Positions 35,646 through 44,252 of a DNA stretch of 45,453 bases are shown here, piece by piece. The notes below the pieces were generated by a model. It saw nothing but the letters and a program-made list of their open reading frames with translations. It searched no databases and had not been told where the DNA came from. This DNA is from Bryobacterales bacterium (GTDB lineage Bacteria > Acidobacteriota > Terriglobia > Bryobacterales > Bryobacteraceae), in contig JAOAPR010000232.1 in NCBI GenBank assembly GCA_025463005.1, positions 1-45,453 of the forward strand. Direction: 5' to 3'. Position 1 is the stretch's first letter; each line of letters starts with the position of its first letter. The position numbers and the translations under genes were made by a program.

Positions 35646-36686
35646 TTAGTGGATGTCGACCAGTTCCATCCGCTTGAGCTGCCCGCACGCTGCGTAGACA
35701 TCGAGGCCGCGGGGCTTCCGGATAAAGCAGGGCAGTGCGCGCCGCACGATGGCTTGAAATGCGATCACCCGTGCCGGGTCCGGGGTCTCAAAGGGAATCC
35801 CGGGACCTGGATTGAGCGCGATCAGATTTACCTTGGCGTTCAGCCTCGACAGGAGCTTCACCACGCGGCGGGCGTCGGCGTCGGTGTCGTTGACGCCCTT
35901 CAATAACACGTACTCGAAGCTCAGCTTTTCCCACGGCCTTAACGGATAGCGCCTGCATGCTTCGAGCAGGTCATTCAAGTGATACTTCCGAGTGATCGGC
36001 ATGAGCGCGCGTCGCTGGTCCTCGGTCGATGCGTTGAGCGAGATGGCGAGCTTCGGGCGTACCGGCTCGCGGGCCAGCTCCTGGATTTTGGGGATGATGC
36101 CGGACGTGGAGAGCGTGATCCGGCGGGGAGAAATCGCCATGCCCTGGGGATCGGTCAACAGCCGCGTGGCCTTGATCACGTTGCCGAGATTCAGCAGCGG
36201 CTCGCCCTGACCCATCATGACGATGTTCAACCGGTCGACCTTGGCTTCGAGGCCACGATCCGCAGCCACGCGGAGAACCTGCCCGACGATCTCGCCAGCC
36301 GTCAGGCTTCGTTCCAGCCCCATCAGCGCCGTGAGGCAGAATTTGCAGTCCACGGGGCAGCCTACCTGGCTCGAGATGCAGACCGTCGACCGGTCGCCCT
36401 CGGGCATCCAGACGGTTTCTACCGTCTTTCCATCCGCCAGCTTCAGCAAATAGCGTTTCGTGCCGTCGGCCGAATCGAACTCCCGTTCCACTTCGGGGAT
36501 GCCCACCGGAAACGCCTCGCGCAGGGGCTTGGGGAGGGTTGAAACCCCATGTAAATCGGTAACGCGCTGGCGGTAGACGGCTTCGTAGATTTGTCGGGCG
36601 CGGAATCGGGGATGGCGTGGACCAAGAGCTGCCGCGATATCGGCAACTTCCATCCCTACAATAACTTGCGGCACGGCTTGGGGCAC
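35646..36686 (-). CDS. rlmN: Dual-specificity 23S rRNA/tRNA adenine-C2 methyltransferase RlmN
   Basis: This radical-SAM enzyme methylates A2503 of 23S rRNA and A37 of some tRNAs. The 346-residue protein carries the [4Fe-4S] motif C110-xxx-C114-xx-C117 (CPVDCKFC). It also has the mechanistic cysteine pair C103 and C334 (in YAACGQL), and the MGQGEPL motif. Both mechanistic cysteines mark RlmN/Cfr against other radical-SAM proteins, and the N-terminal HhH-like region fits RlmN. The GTG at 36686 is taken as start; an ATG at 36653 is also possible. It is divergent from the M16 gene with only 47 bp between. Confidence 0.95.
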   Translation of the reverse strand: MPQAVPQVIVGMEVADIAAALGPRHPRFRARQIYEAVYRQRVTDLHGVSTLPKPLREAFPVGIPEVEREFDSADGTKRYLLKLADGKTVETVWMPEGDRSTVCISSQVGCPVDCKFCLTALMGLERSLTAGEIVGQVLRVAADRGLEAKVDRLNIVMMGQGEPLLNLGNVIKATRLLTDPQGMAISPRRITLSTSGIIPKIQELAREPVRPKLAISLNASTEDQRRALMPITRKYHLNDLLEACRRYPLRPWEKLSFEYVLLKGVNDTDADARRVVKLLSRLNAKVNLIALNPGPGIPFETPDPARVIAFQAIVRRALPCFIRKPRGLDVYAACGQLKRMELVDIH

Positions 36687-36733
36687 AACTCCAGGATACC
36701 ATCCAGAGGTGGGAAGCCCGCGCGGTAAGATGA

Positions 36734-38062
36734 ATGAAGATGCCTCGCACCTTGCAGAAGAGCAAGTCCAAGACCAAGCCCCAGGCCGGAACCAAAACCC
36801 GCGAGATCGAGCGCGAGGTCCTGCCCAATGGCGTTCGCGTCGTTACTGAGCGGATGCCGCACGTCCGTAGCGTCTCGGTGGGCCTGTGGATCGGCACCGG
36901 CTCGCGCGAGGAGCAGCCCCATCAAACCGGCCTGTCCCATTTCGTGGAGCACATGGTGTTCAAGGGCACCAAGCACCGCACGGCGGAACAGATTGCCCGG
37001 TCAGTCGATTCTATCGGCGGCGGGCTGGATGCGTTCACTTCCAAGGAACTGGTCAGCTACAACGTCAAGGTGCTGGATGAACACGTACCGGAAGCCTTCG
37101 ACGTCGTGGCCGACCTGGTCCGCAATCCGCTGTTCGAGCCCAAGGATATCGAGAAGGAAAAAAGCGTCATCCTCGAAGAGCTGAAGATGGAAGTGGACAA
37201 TCCCGAGTACCTGATCCACGAACTCTTCTCCAGCCGCTTCTGGAAAGGGCACGCGCTGGGGCGCTCGATTCTGGGGACCAAACAGACCATCCGCAGTTTC
37301 GACCGCAACATGATCGACCGCTACTACCAGCATTTCTACGCGCCGTCGAACATCCTGGTGACGGCCGCCGGGAATCTGAGCCACAGGGACATGGTCCGGC
37401 TGGTGGGCGATCACCTGGGCGACCTAAAGCCACGGCCATTTCGTCCCCGGCAATCCAAACCGCGGCCGCACGCGCCGCTGGTGTTCTGCAACAAGGATTC
37501 GCTGGAGCAGGTTCACCTGTATGTCGGCGTTCCCTCCATCCCGATGCCGCACGAATCGCGCTTCGCCTGCTACATCCTGAACGCGATCCTGGGCGGCGGC
37601 ATGAGCTCGCGCCTGTTCCAGAACATTCGCGAAAAACAGGGCCTGGCGTACGCGATCTTCTCCGAGCTGGCCATGTATCACGATGCGGGCTGCATGCTGG
37701 TCTACGCCGGCACGTCACTGCGTTCCGCGCGGAAGGTGATCAAGTCGATCGTTAACGAGCTGAACGAGGTCGCGTCGAACAGAGTCAGCGATGAGGAGCT
37801 GCGCCGAGCCAAGGATCACTTGAAGGGCTCGACTGTTCTGGGCATGGAGAGCACCAGTAGCCGCATGGGCAATCTGGCGCGCCAGGAGCTGTACTTCAAG
37901 CGATTCTTTTCTCTGGACGAAATGCTGGAGCGGATCGAGCGGGTGACCGCTGCCGAGGTTCAGGCTCTGGCGCAGCAGTTCTTCGATCCCCAGCACATGG
38001 CGGTAGCCATGCTCGGCCGTCTGGAGGGCTTCCGCTTGCGCCGCGAGGACCTGACACGCTAA
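36734..38062 (+). CDS. M16-family zinc metallopeptidase (processing-peptidase-like)
   Basis: This 442-residue single-unit M16B-type peptidase has the inverted zinc motif H69-xx-E72-H73 (HFVEH) and the third ligand E149, 76 residues later, in [11 protein letters not shown]. The second half is the non-catalytic M16 repeat with '[20 protein letters not shown]', the conserved R/Y region. The N-terminus is basic (about 20 residues rich in K) without a signal peptide, so it is probably cytoplasmic, like PqqL/YmxG-type proteins. The start ATG 36734 is 12 bp after a weak AAG-rich stretch. The TPM gene begins 11 bp after the stop. Confidence 0.93.
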   Translation: MKMPRTLQKSKSKTKPQAGTKTREIEREVLPNGVRVVTERMPHVRSVSVGLWIGTGSREEQPHQTGLSHFVEHMVFKGTKHRTAEQIARSVDSIGGGLDAFTSKELVSYNVKVLDEHVPEAFDVVADLVRNPLFEPKDIEKEKSVILEELKMEVDNPEYLIHELFSSRFWKGHALGRSILGTKQTIRSFDRNMIDRYYQHFYAPSNILVTAAGNLSHRDMVRLVGDHLGDLKPRPFRPRQSKPRPHAPLVFCNKDSLEQVHLYVGVPSIPMPHESRFACYILNAILGGGMSSRLFQNIREKQGLAYAIFSELAMYHDAGCMLVYAGTSLRSARKVIKSIVNELNEVASNRVSDEELRRAKDHLKGSTVLGMESTSSRMGNLARQELYFKRFFSLDEMLERIERVTAAEVQALAQQFFDPQHMAVAMLGRLEGFRLRREDLTR

Positions 38063-38073
38063 CTTCATTTTTT

Positions 38074-38868
38074 ATGCGGCAGTTCCGCGGGGTGGCGGCG
38101 CTGGCGATCGTGTTTGGCGCGCTGGCTTTCGGGCTCGATACTTCTAAACTCAAGCCCACCGGTTACGTCAACGATTTCGCTCACGTGATCGATGCGCAAT
38201 TCGCGGCGGAACTCGAAGCCTATTGCGGCAACGTGGAGCGTGCCACCGGCGCGCAATTCGCCATCGTGACGGTGGATACGCTCGAAGACGAGCCGGTCGA
38301 AGACGTCGCCAATCGGCTGTTCACTCAGTGGGGCATCGGCAAGAAGGGAACTAACGAAGGCTTACTGGTACTGCTGGCGATCCGCGATCACAAGAACCGC
38401 GTTGAAGTTGGTTATGGGCTGGAGCCGATCGTTCCGGATGGTTATGCCGGCGGCGTGCTGCGCGGCATTCGACCGATCCTGCGCCAGGGAAACTATGGCG
38501 GAGCGCTGCTGGCCGCGGCCCAGCAGTTCGGCCAGCGCATCGCCGAAGCCAAGGGCGTCACCATCGAGGGCCAGCCCCGTCCACAAAACCGTTCCAGGGA
38601 TTCGGGCGGTGGGGGTGGCGGCCTGTTCGGAATTATTGTCGCCTTCGCCATTCTGATGTTTGTGCTTCGCGGGCTGGGCGGACGAGGCGGGGGTGGCATG
38701 GGCGGCCTCCTTACCGGCATGATTCTCGGTAACATGATGGGACGCCGCGGAGGCTATGGAGGCGGAGGCTGGGGTGGCGGCGGCTTCGGCGGGGGTGGCG
38801 GAGGCGGCGGATTCGGTGGGTTCGGCGGTGGCAGCTCGGGCGGCGGAGGCGCTTCCAGTGGCTGGTAA
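38074..38868 (+). CDS. TPM-domain protein with Gly-rich C-terminal tail (YgcG type)
   Basis: The 264-residue protein has a signal peptide (about residues 1-20) and a TPM domain (about 28-155, with 'GYVNDFAHVID', 'QFAIVTVDTLEDEP', NEGLLVLLAI and 'RVEVGYGLEPIVPDGYAG'). One membrane helix follows (about residues 188-203), then a tail of about 60 residues that is mostly Gly with Trp, Phe and Tyr. TPM domains occur in YgcG-like envelope proteins and in TLP18.3-type photosystem II repair factors, and are often encoded next to LemA. LemA is indeed two genes downstream. The last bases overlap the next gene's GTG start. The tail is probably exposed and low-complexity. Confidence 0.9.
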   Translation: MRQFRGVAALAIVFGALAFGLDTSKLKPTGYVNDFAHVIDAQFAAELEAYCGNVERATGAQFAIVTVDTLEDEPVEDVANRLFTQWGIGKKGTNEGLLVLLAIRDHKNRVEVGYGLEPIVPDGYAGGVLRGIRPILRQGNYGGALLAAAQQFGQRIAEAKGVTIEGQPRPQNRSRDSGGGGGGLFGIIVAFAILMFVLRGLGGRGGGGMGGLLTGMILGNMMGRRGGYGGGGWGGGGFGGGGGGGGFGGFGGGSSGGGGASSGW

Positions 38869-39577
38869 CGAATTATTGCAGGAATTGATCGCGAAACTGG
38901 AGCACGCCTTCAGTGACCGGCTGGTGTCTGTGATCCTGTACGGATCGGCCGCGTCACCGGGGCACACGGACCGGTATTCCGATCTGAACGTATTGTGCGT
39001 CCTGAAACAGGTGATGCCGCGGGAGCTGATGGAAGGCGAGCCGGTTCTCCATTGGTGGCGCGATAAGGGACATCCCTGGCCGCTGCTGATGAGCGAGGAA
39101 GAAGTTTACAGTTCGGCCGACAGCTTTCCGATCGAATTTCACGACATGAAGGAACGGCGGCGCGTGCTGTACGGGCTGGACGTGATCGCCGATCTGCAGG
39201 TCGACTCGCGAAACTATCGCGCTCAAGTGGAACACGAGCTTCGCTCCAAACTTTTGCGGCTACGGCACCAGGGCGCGTCGCAGTTATCTCATCCGGCCGG
39301 TCTGCTGGCGCTGTGCGTGGATTCGGTTACGACATTCTGTGTGTTGGGACGTCATGCCCTGGAGCTGGCCGGGCAAAAACCAAAATCCGACCGGCGGGCC
39401 GTGGTTCGGCAGTTAGCCGAGCTCATGCAAGCCGACATGAAACCGTTTGAGATTTTGCTGGATATCCGGGAAGACAGGCCGGGCGCGGATCCCGGTGATC
39501 CGGGAGAACTATTTGCGCAGTATCTCGTATGTATTAGCAGGCTGATCGCTTTTGTCGACGGCCTCGCGTTTGTATAG
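38858..39577 (+). CDS. Nucleotidyltransferase-fold protein with altered DxD motif
   Basis: The 239-residue soluble protein starts at the GTG at 38858, inside the end of the TPM gene. The N-terminal part matches the Pol-beta-like nucleotidyltransferase signature: 'LYGSAASPGHTDRYSDLNVLCVL' around residues 27-50, i.e. GSxA...SDxx. The second acid of the DxD pair is Asn (D-L-N), so catalysis may be weakened or lost. The remainder is helical, resembling substrate-binding HEPN/KNTase-like halves, without clear motifs. Its position between a TPM gene and lemA on the same strand is unusual. A regulatory or AMP-transfer role for this envelope pair is possible but not shown. Confidence 0.75.
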   Translation: MAGNELLQELIAKLEHAFSDRLVSVILYGSAASPGHTDRYSDLNVLCVLKQVMPRELMEGEPVLHWWRDKGHPWPLLMSEEEVYSSADSFPIEFHDMKERRRVLYGLDVIADLQVDSRNYRAQVEHELRSKLLRLRHQGASQLSHPAGLLALCVDSVTTFCVLGRHALELAGQKPKSDRRAVVRQLAELMQADMKPFEILLDIREDRPGADPGDPGELFAQYLVCISRLIAFVDGLAFV

Positions 39578-39608
39578 AGCTTAGGCGGGCAGGGGGGATG
39601 AGGAGAAT

Positions 39609-40175
39609 ATGAAGGGTCTACTGATTGGACTGGGTGTCGTCGTGTTGCTGGTGCTGATCCTGGGCGGCAGCTTGATGGGTTACCGAAACAATCTAGTGAC
39701 GGAACAGGAAGCCTATAAGGCGCAATGGCAGCAAGTGGACGTCGCACTGCAGCGCCGGCTGGACCTGATTCCGAACCTGGTCGAGACGGTCAAGGGTTTC
39801 GCCAAGCAGGAGCTGGCCGTCACCGATTCAGTGACGCAGGCGCGCGCGGCGATGATGGGAGCAAAAACGCCCGCGGAACGGATCGCGGCCAACAACCAGC
39901 TGGAAGGCGCTCTGGGCCGGCTGTTTGTGATCGTGGAGAACTATCCGCAGATCAAGTCGAACGAGAATTTTATGCGCTTGCAGGACGAGCTTGCGGGCAC
40001 CGAAAACCGCATTGCCGTGGAGCGACGGAAATACAACGAGGCACTGCAGCAGTACAACGTCGATGTGCAGCAGTTTCCCAAGAATATCGCCGCGTCGATG
40101 TTCGGGTACCAGCGCGACAACGCTTATTTCGGGGCGGATGCGGGTGCGAAGGAAGCGCCCAAGGTGAAATTCTAG
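39609..40175 (+). CDS. LemA-family membrane protein
   Basis: The 188-residue LemA-type protein has one N-terminal membrane helix (about residues 4-24), 'YRNNLVTEQEAYKAQWQQVD' and RRLDLIPNLVETVK. These are the family's signature, followed by a long helical hairpin and 'FPKNIAASMFGYQ' near the C-terminus. The extracytoplasmic part is nearly all helical. The function is unknown across the family, but LemA genes are commonly adjacent to TPM-domain genes, as here with one intervening gene. AGGAG at 39600-39604 precedes the ATG. The stop lies 3 bp from the convergent recX stop. Confidence 0.93.
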   Translation: MKGLLIGLGVVVLLVLILGGSLMGYRNNLVTEQEAYKAQWQQVDVALQRRLDLIPNLVETVKGFAKQELAVTDSVTQARAAMMGAKTPAERIAANNQLEGALGRLFVIVENYPQIKSNENFMRLQDELAGTENRIAVERRKYNEALQQYNVDVQQFPKNIAASMFGYQRDNAYFGADAGAKEAPKVKF

Positions 40176-40178
40176 GCC

Positions 40179-40703
40179 CTACTCTTCCTCCAGCTCTTCC
40201 AGGCGCTCGGCTTCGGTCGCGTAGCGCTTGAGCACGCGAATCGAATTTCCGGTGCTGAATCCCGCGCCGCGCAGCTTGCGGAACGCCGACGCCAGTTCTT
40301 TCTGCTCCTGAAGCAGCGCACCGAGATCCTTGCCGCGATACTTGCGCTCCAGGAACGCTTGGATCATAGCGATCTCGTCGACCCCTTCGAATGCCGCGTC
40401 CACAGCCTGGCGCGCGACCTCAGGAGCTACGCGCCGCGTCATAAGATCGCGCAGCACGCGGGTCTTGCCGAGCCCTTGGCTCTCTCGACGCCATTCCGCG
40501 AAGCTGCCAGCGAAGCGGCGGTCATTCACCACGCCAGCCTGCTTCAGACGACTCAGCACTATTTCGATGTCCTCCGCACGCGCGGCGCGTTTCTTCAGGC
40601 GCGTTTTCAGCTCGGAGACGGTATATGCGCGAGCCGATAGAGCCCGGGCCGCATAGTTCATCAATCCTTCTACGTCGAGCGGCTTCGGCGTGCGAAACGC
40701 CAT
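40179..40703 (-). CDS. recX: RecX-type regulator of RecA
   Basis: RecX binds RecA filaments and modulates their ATPase and strand exchange. The 174-residue protein has the three helical repeats of RecX. The first includes 'ALSARAYTVSELKTRLKKR', the second VNDRRFAGSFAEWRR and 'GLGKTRVLRDLMTRRVAPEV', the third 'KYRGKDLGALL...KLRGAGFST'. No recA gene lies in the window. It starts one base after the stop of an unknown gene in the ruvX-mltG-unknown-recX string, so it is probably cotranscribed with DNA-repair and wall genes. The acidic C-terminal tail (EELEEE) is of uncertain meaning. Confidence 0.88.
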   Translation of the reverse strand: MAFRTPKPLDVEGLMNYAARALSARAYTVSELKTRLKKRAARAEDIEIVLSRLKQAGVVNDRRFAGSFAEWRRESQGLGKTRVLRDLMTRRVAPEVARQAVDAAFEGVDEIAMIQAFLERKYRGKDLGALLQEQKELASAFRKLRGAGFSTGNSIRVLKRYATEAERLEELEEE

Positions 40704-40704
40704 G

Positions 40705-41157
40705 TTAACGGGTTTCCTTTAACGTCTGCCGGCGAAGGCGAACCCACTGGGGAAACAATGGAGGATTTTCCAGCCAGGTGAGCATCCACAACGCCATTTC
40801 TTCCTTTTCGAGCCGCTTCTCCGGATTGCGCGCAGCCCAGCGGGCGTGGTCCTTGGCCTCGATCACCAATCTGCGAAGCGAAGTTTTCAGCGACGCATCG
40901 CCTCGTTCATATTCCTCGAGAAAGGTCAACAGACTGGATTCTAACGCGTCGAAGGTCTCTTGCCGGACGCCTTCCACTAACGGTCCCAGCGGGACGCCCG
41001 AGTCGCGCAGAAGCCGCCGCAGGTAACTGCCCGAAATCGGATCCAGGTCGACCCGGAGCCTGGTCCATTCCCTCTCGCCGATCCGCGCCGGACGTTCCCG
41101 CTCCAGCCAGCGGCGGAGGTCAGCGCGTTTTCCCCGAGGGTTTTCTTTGGGATGCAT
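40705..41157 (-). CDS. Hypothetical protein between mltG and recX
   Basis: I do not recognise this 150-residue soluble protein. It is rich in Arg, Glu and Leu and probably all-helical, with a Trp-rich region in the last 50 residues (WAARNPEK and 'MLTWLENPPLFPQWVRLR'). The ATG start lies 38 bp inside the 3' end of mltG, and its stop is one base from the recX ATG, so coupling with both is likely. No motif, signal peptide or membrane segment is visible. The size and tight packing argue that it is a real gene. Confidence 0.72.
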   Translation of the reverse strand: MHPKENPRGKRADLRRWLERERPARIGEREWTRLRVDLDPISGSYLRRLLRDSGVPLGPLVEGVRQETFDALESSLLTFLEEYERGDASLKTSLRRLVIEAKDHARWAARNPEKRLEKEEMALWMLTWLENPPLFPQWVRLRRQTLKETR

Positions 41158-42130
41158 GCCGGTAACTCGTCACGGCTTTATCGTGCGCCGCCAGGTTAGA
41201 GGAAAACACGTGGCCATCGCCGCCCGGCTTGGCGACGAAATACAGGTACTCGGTCGGGGCCGGATTGAGCGCTGCAGCGAGCGAGCTTGCGCCTGGATTC
41301 GCGATCGGCCCGGGCGGCAAGCCTGCGTGCTGATAGGTATTATAGGGATGCTTGCGGTCCAGATCCGAGCGGTGGATCGCGCCGCTGTAGCGGTTTTCGA
41401 GCAGCGCGGCGTAGATCACCGTGGGGTCGCAATCGAGCGCCATCCCGATCCGCAAGCGGTTCTGAAAAACGCTCGCCACCATCGGCCGCTCGGCCGGCGC
41501 GCCGGTTTCTTTCTCGATCAGCGAGGCGAGCGTGACGGTTTTCTGAATGTCCGCGCTCCCGTCTGGACTCAGCTTTTTCCACTCTTTGCGAAACTGGCCG
41601 GTCATCATCTGGCAGAGCGCGGCCGGAGTGGTTGCGTGCGACAAACGGTAGGTCGACGGAAACAGAAACCCTTCAAGAGTCTGGGCAGCCGGAGCTATAT
41701 CGCGAATTAACGTCGGATCCTCCGCCGCGTGCAGAAAATCCTGCGCTGGCATGATCCCATCAGACTCCAGCAACCGCGCGATATCGAACATGTTCGAGCC
41801 TTCCGGGACCGTGAGACTGAAATAGTAAACGTCACCGCGTCCCAGCCGGCTAAACACTTCGGCGACGCTGGCTGCCCGATCGAACCGATATTCTCCGGCC
41901 TGAAGCGTGGCGCCAGGATGGATCGCCCGGGTGAGCCAGAACTGCCACGGGTAACGCACGACGCCCTTGTCCGCCAGTTGCTGGCCGATGGCCCGCGTGC
42001 CGGATCCCTTGGGAACCTGCAGGAAGAGATCGCCCTCGAATCCCCGGTACGGCGAGTAGAGCGAGTACAATGCTCCGCCTGCGAGCGCGAACCCGACCGC
42101 GCACAGCAAGACAACCCACCGCAACTTCAA
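41120..42130 (-). CDS. mltG: Endolytic murein transglycosylase MltG
   Basis: MltG cleaves nascent glycan strands in the periplasm and helps terminate peptidoglycan synthesis. The 336-residue protein has one N-terminal membrane helix (about 4-24) and a LysM-like subdomain (about 35-100). The YceG/MltG catalytic domain has the essential Glu in SLIEKETG near residue 206, 'VFQNRLRIGMALDCDPTVIYA', and 'NTYQHAGLPPGPIANPG', a family hallmark. The start is TTG 42130-42128, overlapping the ruvX stop as TTGA. The 3' end overlaps the following gene by 38 bp. Confidence 0.95.
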   Translation of the reverse strand: MKLRWVVLLCAVGFALAGGALYSLYSPYRGFEGDLFLQVPKGSGTRAIGQQLADKGVVRYPWQFWLTRAIHPGATLQAGEYRFDRAASVAEVFSRLGRGDVYYFSLTVPEGSNMFDIARLLESDGIMPAQDFLHAAEDPTLIRDIAPAAQTLEGFLFPSTYRLSHATTPAALCQMMTGQFRKEWKKLSPDGSADIQKTVTLASLIEKETGAPAERPMVASVFQNRLRIGMALDCDPTVIYAALLENRYSGAIHRSDLDRKHPYNTYQHAGLPPGPIANPGASSLAAALNPAPTEYLYFVAKPGGDGHVFSSNLAAHDKAVTSYRHASQRKPSGKTR

Positions 42131-42570
42131 TCGAGCGTCTCCAAATTCAGAAAACTATCGAGCAGAATCTGCGCAGACAGCCGGTCGACCGCCTGAGCGC
42201 GTTTGGCGATGCTGATGCCGCTCGACTTCAGGACACGCTGGGCTTCGACAGTGGTCAGGCGTTCATCCCATAAGCGCACTTCCCGGCCGGTCCACTCCGC
42301 CAGGCGTTCCGCGAATTCGCGAGCATGTACGGATTGCCGGCCTTCGTCACCGCTCATGTGGAGAGGCAACCCTAGCAGGATCAGGGCTACGTCGTGCTCG
42401 GTGGCCAGGCGGTCCAGCTCGGCCAGGTCGGTCCGGATATTGACCCGCTGCAGCGTGGGAAGCCCCTGCGCCGTAAGGCCCAGGGGGTCGCTCAGGGCCA
42501 GTCCGATCCGCTTTTTCCCTAGATCCAGGGCGAGAATGCGGCCCTTCCGTGGATTTGCATTTGTGGGCAC
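42127..42570 (-). CDS. ruvX: Putative pre-16S rRNA nuclease / Holliday junction resolvase RuvX (YqgF)
   Basis: The 147-residue RNase H-fold nuclease has ILALDLGKKRIGLALSDP at the start, LGLPLHMSGDEG in the middle and WDERLTTVEAQR with a final Asp (AVDRLSAQILL), the YqgF signature acids. It acts in 16S rRNA 5'-end maturation and perhaps in recombination. I start at the GTG at 42570, with GGAG five bases ahead. The GTG at 42576 is in frame and closer to the -10 TATAAT. The frame stays open far upstream, but that part is antisense to the permease gene and is not RuvX-like. The stop overlaps mltG. Confidence 0.92.
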   Translation of the reverse strand: MPTNANPRKGRILALDLGKKRIGLALSDPLGLTAQGLPTLQRVNIRTDLAELDRLATEHDVALILLGLPLHMSGDEGRQSVHAREFAERLAEWTGREVRLWDERLTTVEAQRVLKSSGISIAKRAQAVDRLSAQILLDSFLNLETLD

Positions 42571-42580
42571 GCCCACTCCA

Positions 42581-42588
42581 ATTATAGT
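42581..42588. promoter_or_regulatory. Overlapping divergent -10 elements for ruvX and the AI-2E permease
   Basis: ATTATA (42581-42586) reads TATAAT on the minus strand, pointing at ruvX. TATAGT (42583-42588) reads on the plus strand, pointing at the permease gene. For the plus direction, TTGTGG at 42561-42566 (16-bp spacer) is a weak -35. The start codons lie only 4-12 bases away, so both leaders would be extremely short. Polymerase can occupy only one direction at a time, which would couple the two genes negatively. Confidence 0.5.
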
Positions 42589-42600
42589 GAAATAGGCGGC

Positions 42601-43746
42601 GTGTACACCCAAACCACATCGGCGGAAAGAACCCTCCGGGTTGCGATCAGCATCCTGGCAGCGGCCGGCGGTGTAGCCCTTTTGTATTACGGGCGGGTGT
42701 TTTTCATCACCGTAATCATCGCCTTCATGATCGCGTTTCTGCTGGAGCCCGCAGTGCGGCTGTTCATGAAAATCCGGATGCCGCGGGGGCTGGCGAGTTT
42801 CCTGGTCTGCGCCCTGTGGCTCGGATGCCTGTATTTCGCCGGGCTGGGACTCTACACCGAGGGGATGGCGATGCTCGACGACCTGCCGGCGTACGGGACG
42901 CGCATCAACGAACTGGTGGAAAGCGCCGCGGTCCGCGTGGAAGGCTTCGAGAAAAACGTGTACAGCACCCTGGTGCCGCGGCGTTTCCAAGACCAGAACG
43001 CTAACCAGCAAGTTCAGCCGGAGCCGCCCGGCACGCGCGGGAAGCGGAAAGCAGCGGACCCGCCACTCACGCCGCCGATTCAAGAAGTTCGTTTGCGGCA
43101 GGAGCCCACCGCGATGGTCAGCTATGTCTATGACTATCTGCGTTCGTTCTACAACGTCCTGCTGATGATGTCGTTCATTCCGTTCCTGGTGTACTTTATC
43201 TTGAGCTGGGGAGATCACCTGCGCGCGCGTCTTCTGTTCACGCTGGAGGGCGAACCGCGTTATACCGTGGGGAAGGCCTTGGACGGTGTCGGCGATATGG
43301 TACGCGCCTATGTTGTCGGCAATTTTCTGCTGGGGTTGTTGTTGAGCGTGGCCAGTGTGATCCTGTTCGCCTCCGTCAGACTGCCGTACTGGCCGGTGGT
43401 GGGCCCGCTGAGCGGATTCCTGAGCCTGGTCCCCTATATCGGAATGCCGCTGGCGCTGATTCCGCCGCTGATCTCGGCGCTTCCGAAAGGCGAGCCGGCG
43501 CTGTACCTGTTTCTGCTGGTGAGCGTCGGCCTGCTGCACCTGTTCGCCCTGAACCTGCTGTATCCGAAATTTGTCGGCTCGCGAGTGCATCTGAATCCGC
43601 TGGCGGTCACCATCGCCCTGATGTTGTGGGGCATGCTGTGGGGCGGCATCGGCCTGATTCTCGCGATTCCGATCACCGCGGGAATCAAAGCGATCTGCGA
43701 CAACGTGAGCAGCCTGAAGCCTTACGGGCGGCTGCTGGGTGACTGA
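42601..43746 (+). CDS. AI-2E/PerM-family transporter
   Basis: The 381-residue polytopic membrane protein is of the AI-2E (PerM/TqsA/YtvI) family. Helices occur at about 12-32, 34-56 and 62-88, and in a block of five from about 183 to the end. A large loop between (about 90-180) contains an unusually Pro/Gln/Lys-rich stretch near residues 140-165. Conserved pieces include PYIGMPLALIPPLI, 'LLYPKFVGSRVHLNPLAVTI' and the C-terminal GLILAIPITAGIK. Family members export small molecules or ions; the substrate is unknown. The GTG start lies close to a -10 element, so the mRNA may be nearly leaderless. Confidence 0.92.
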   Translation: MYTQTTSAERTLRVAISILAAAGGVALLYYGRVFFITVIIAFMIAFLLEPAVRLFMKIRMPRGLASFLVCALWLGCLYFAGLGLYTEGMAMLDDLPAYGTRINELVESAAVRVEGFEKNVYSTLVPRRFQDQNANQQVQPEPPGTRGKRKAADPPLTPPIQEVRLRQEPTAMVSYVYDYLRSFYNVLLMMSFIPFLVYFILSWGDHLRARLLFTLEGEPRYTVGKALDGVGDMVRAYVVGNFLLGLLLSVASVILFASVRLPYWPVVGPLSGFLSLVPYIGMPLALIPPLISALPKGEPALYLFLLVSVGLLHLFALNLLYPKFVGSRVHLNPLAVTIALMLWGMLWGGIGLILAIPITAGIKAICDNVSSLKPYGRLLGD

Positions 43747-43751
43747 GCGCC

Positions 43752-44252
43752 ATGAGCCGGCGATTCTGGATCTATTTCCTGGTTGGCCTGGCGGTGGTGG
43801 GAGTCGCGATCTGGGGCGCGCTTTACTCGAACCGCGGATCGCACCTGCAACTCCCGGGATCGATCCTCAAAGTCCGCAGTCTGCCCGACGGCAATACGGG
43901 AGCGATCGTGTTCGCGGACTTTCGGGTGACCAACACCGCGGCGATTCCGTTCGTCGTCAGCTCGGTCCAGATGAGCATGGAAACACCCTCCGGCGAGGTC
44001 TCCACCGCGGTCACGTTGTCGAAGTCTGACGTCGACAAGATCGCCGCATATTACAGGCTTCTGGGGCCCAAGTACAACGATGTTCTCGCGGTCCGCGATA
44101 CGATTCCACCCGGCGCAACGATCGATCGCATGGCCGCCGGCCGGTTCAGTTTTCCGCCACGATTCCTTGATTCCCGCAAGACTCTGCGCCTGCGTATTGA
44201 AGAGGTCGACGGCGCGGTCGCGGAGATTATAGAGAAGACTCCGGCGAAGTGA
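43752..44252 (+). CDS. Membrane-anchored hypothetical protein
   Basis: The 166-residue protein has a single N-terminal membrane helix (about residues 6-26) and a beta-rich extracytoplasmic part of LEA/immunoglobulin-like appearance ('IVFADFRVTNTAAIPFVVSSVQM'). A segment with 'KIAAYYRLLGPKYNDVLAVRD' follows. I do not recognise a family. It starts 5 bp after the permease stop and its own stop overlaps the DUF167 gene by four bases, so it is inside an operon. Its topology suggests a periplasmic accessory role at the inner membrane. Confidence 0.78.
   Translation: MSRRFWIYFLVGLAVVGVAIWGALYSNRGSHLQLPGSILKVRSLPDGNTGAIVFADFRVTNTAAIPFVVSSVQMSMETPSGEVSTAVTLSKSDVDKIAAYYRLLGPKYNDVLAVRDTIPPGATIDRMAAGRFSFPPRFLDSRKTLRLRIEEVDGAVAEIIEKTPAK

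Noticed and set aside
38756-38857. N-terminal extension of the nucleotidyltransferase-like gene into the TPM gene
   Set aside because: The extra residues are an Ala/Gly/Val-rich shadow of the Gly-rich TPM tail; the GTG at 38858 gives a normal N-terminus.
42571-43590. Upstream extension of the ruvX frame to 487 residues
   Set aside because: The extra part is antisense to the AI-2E permease, very rich in Gln/His/Arg, and has no relation to RuvX.
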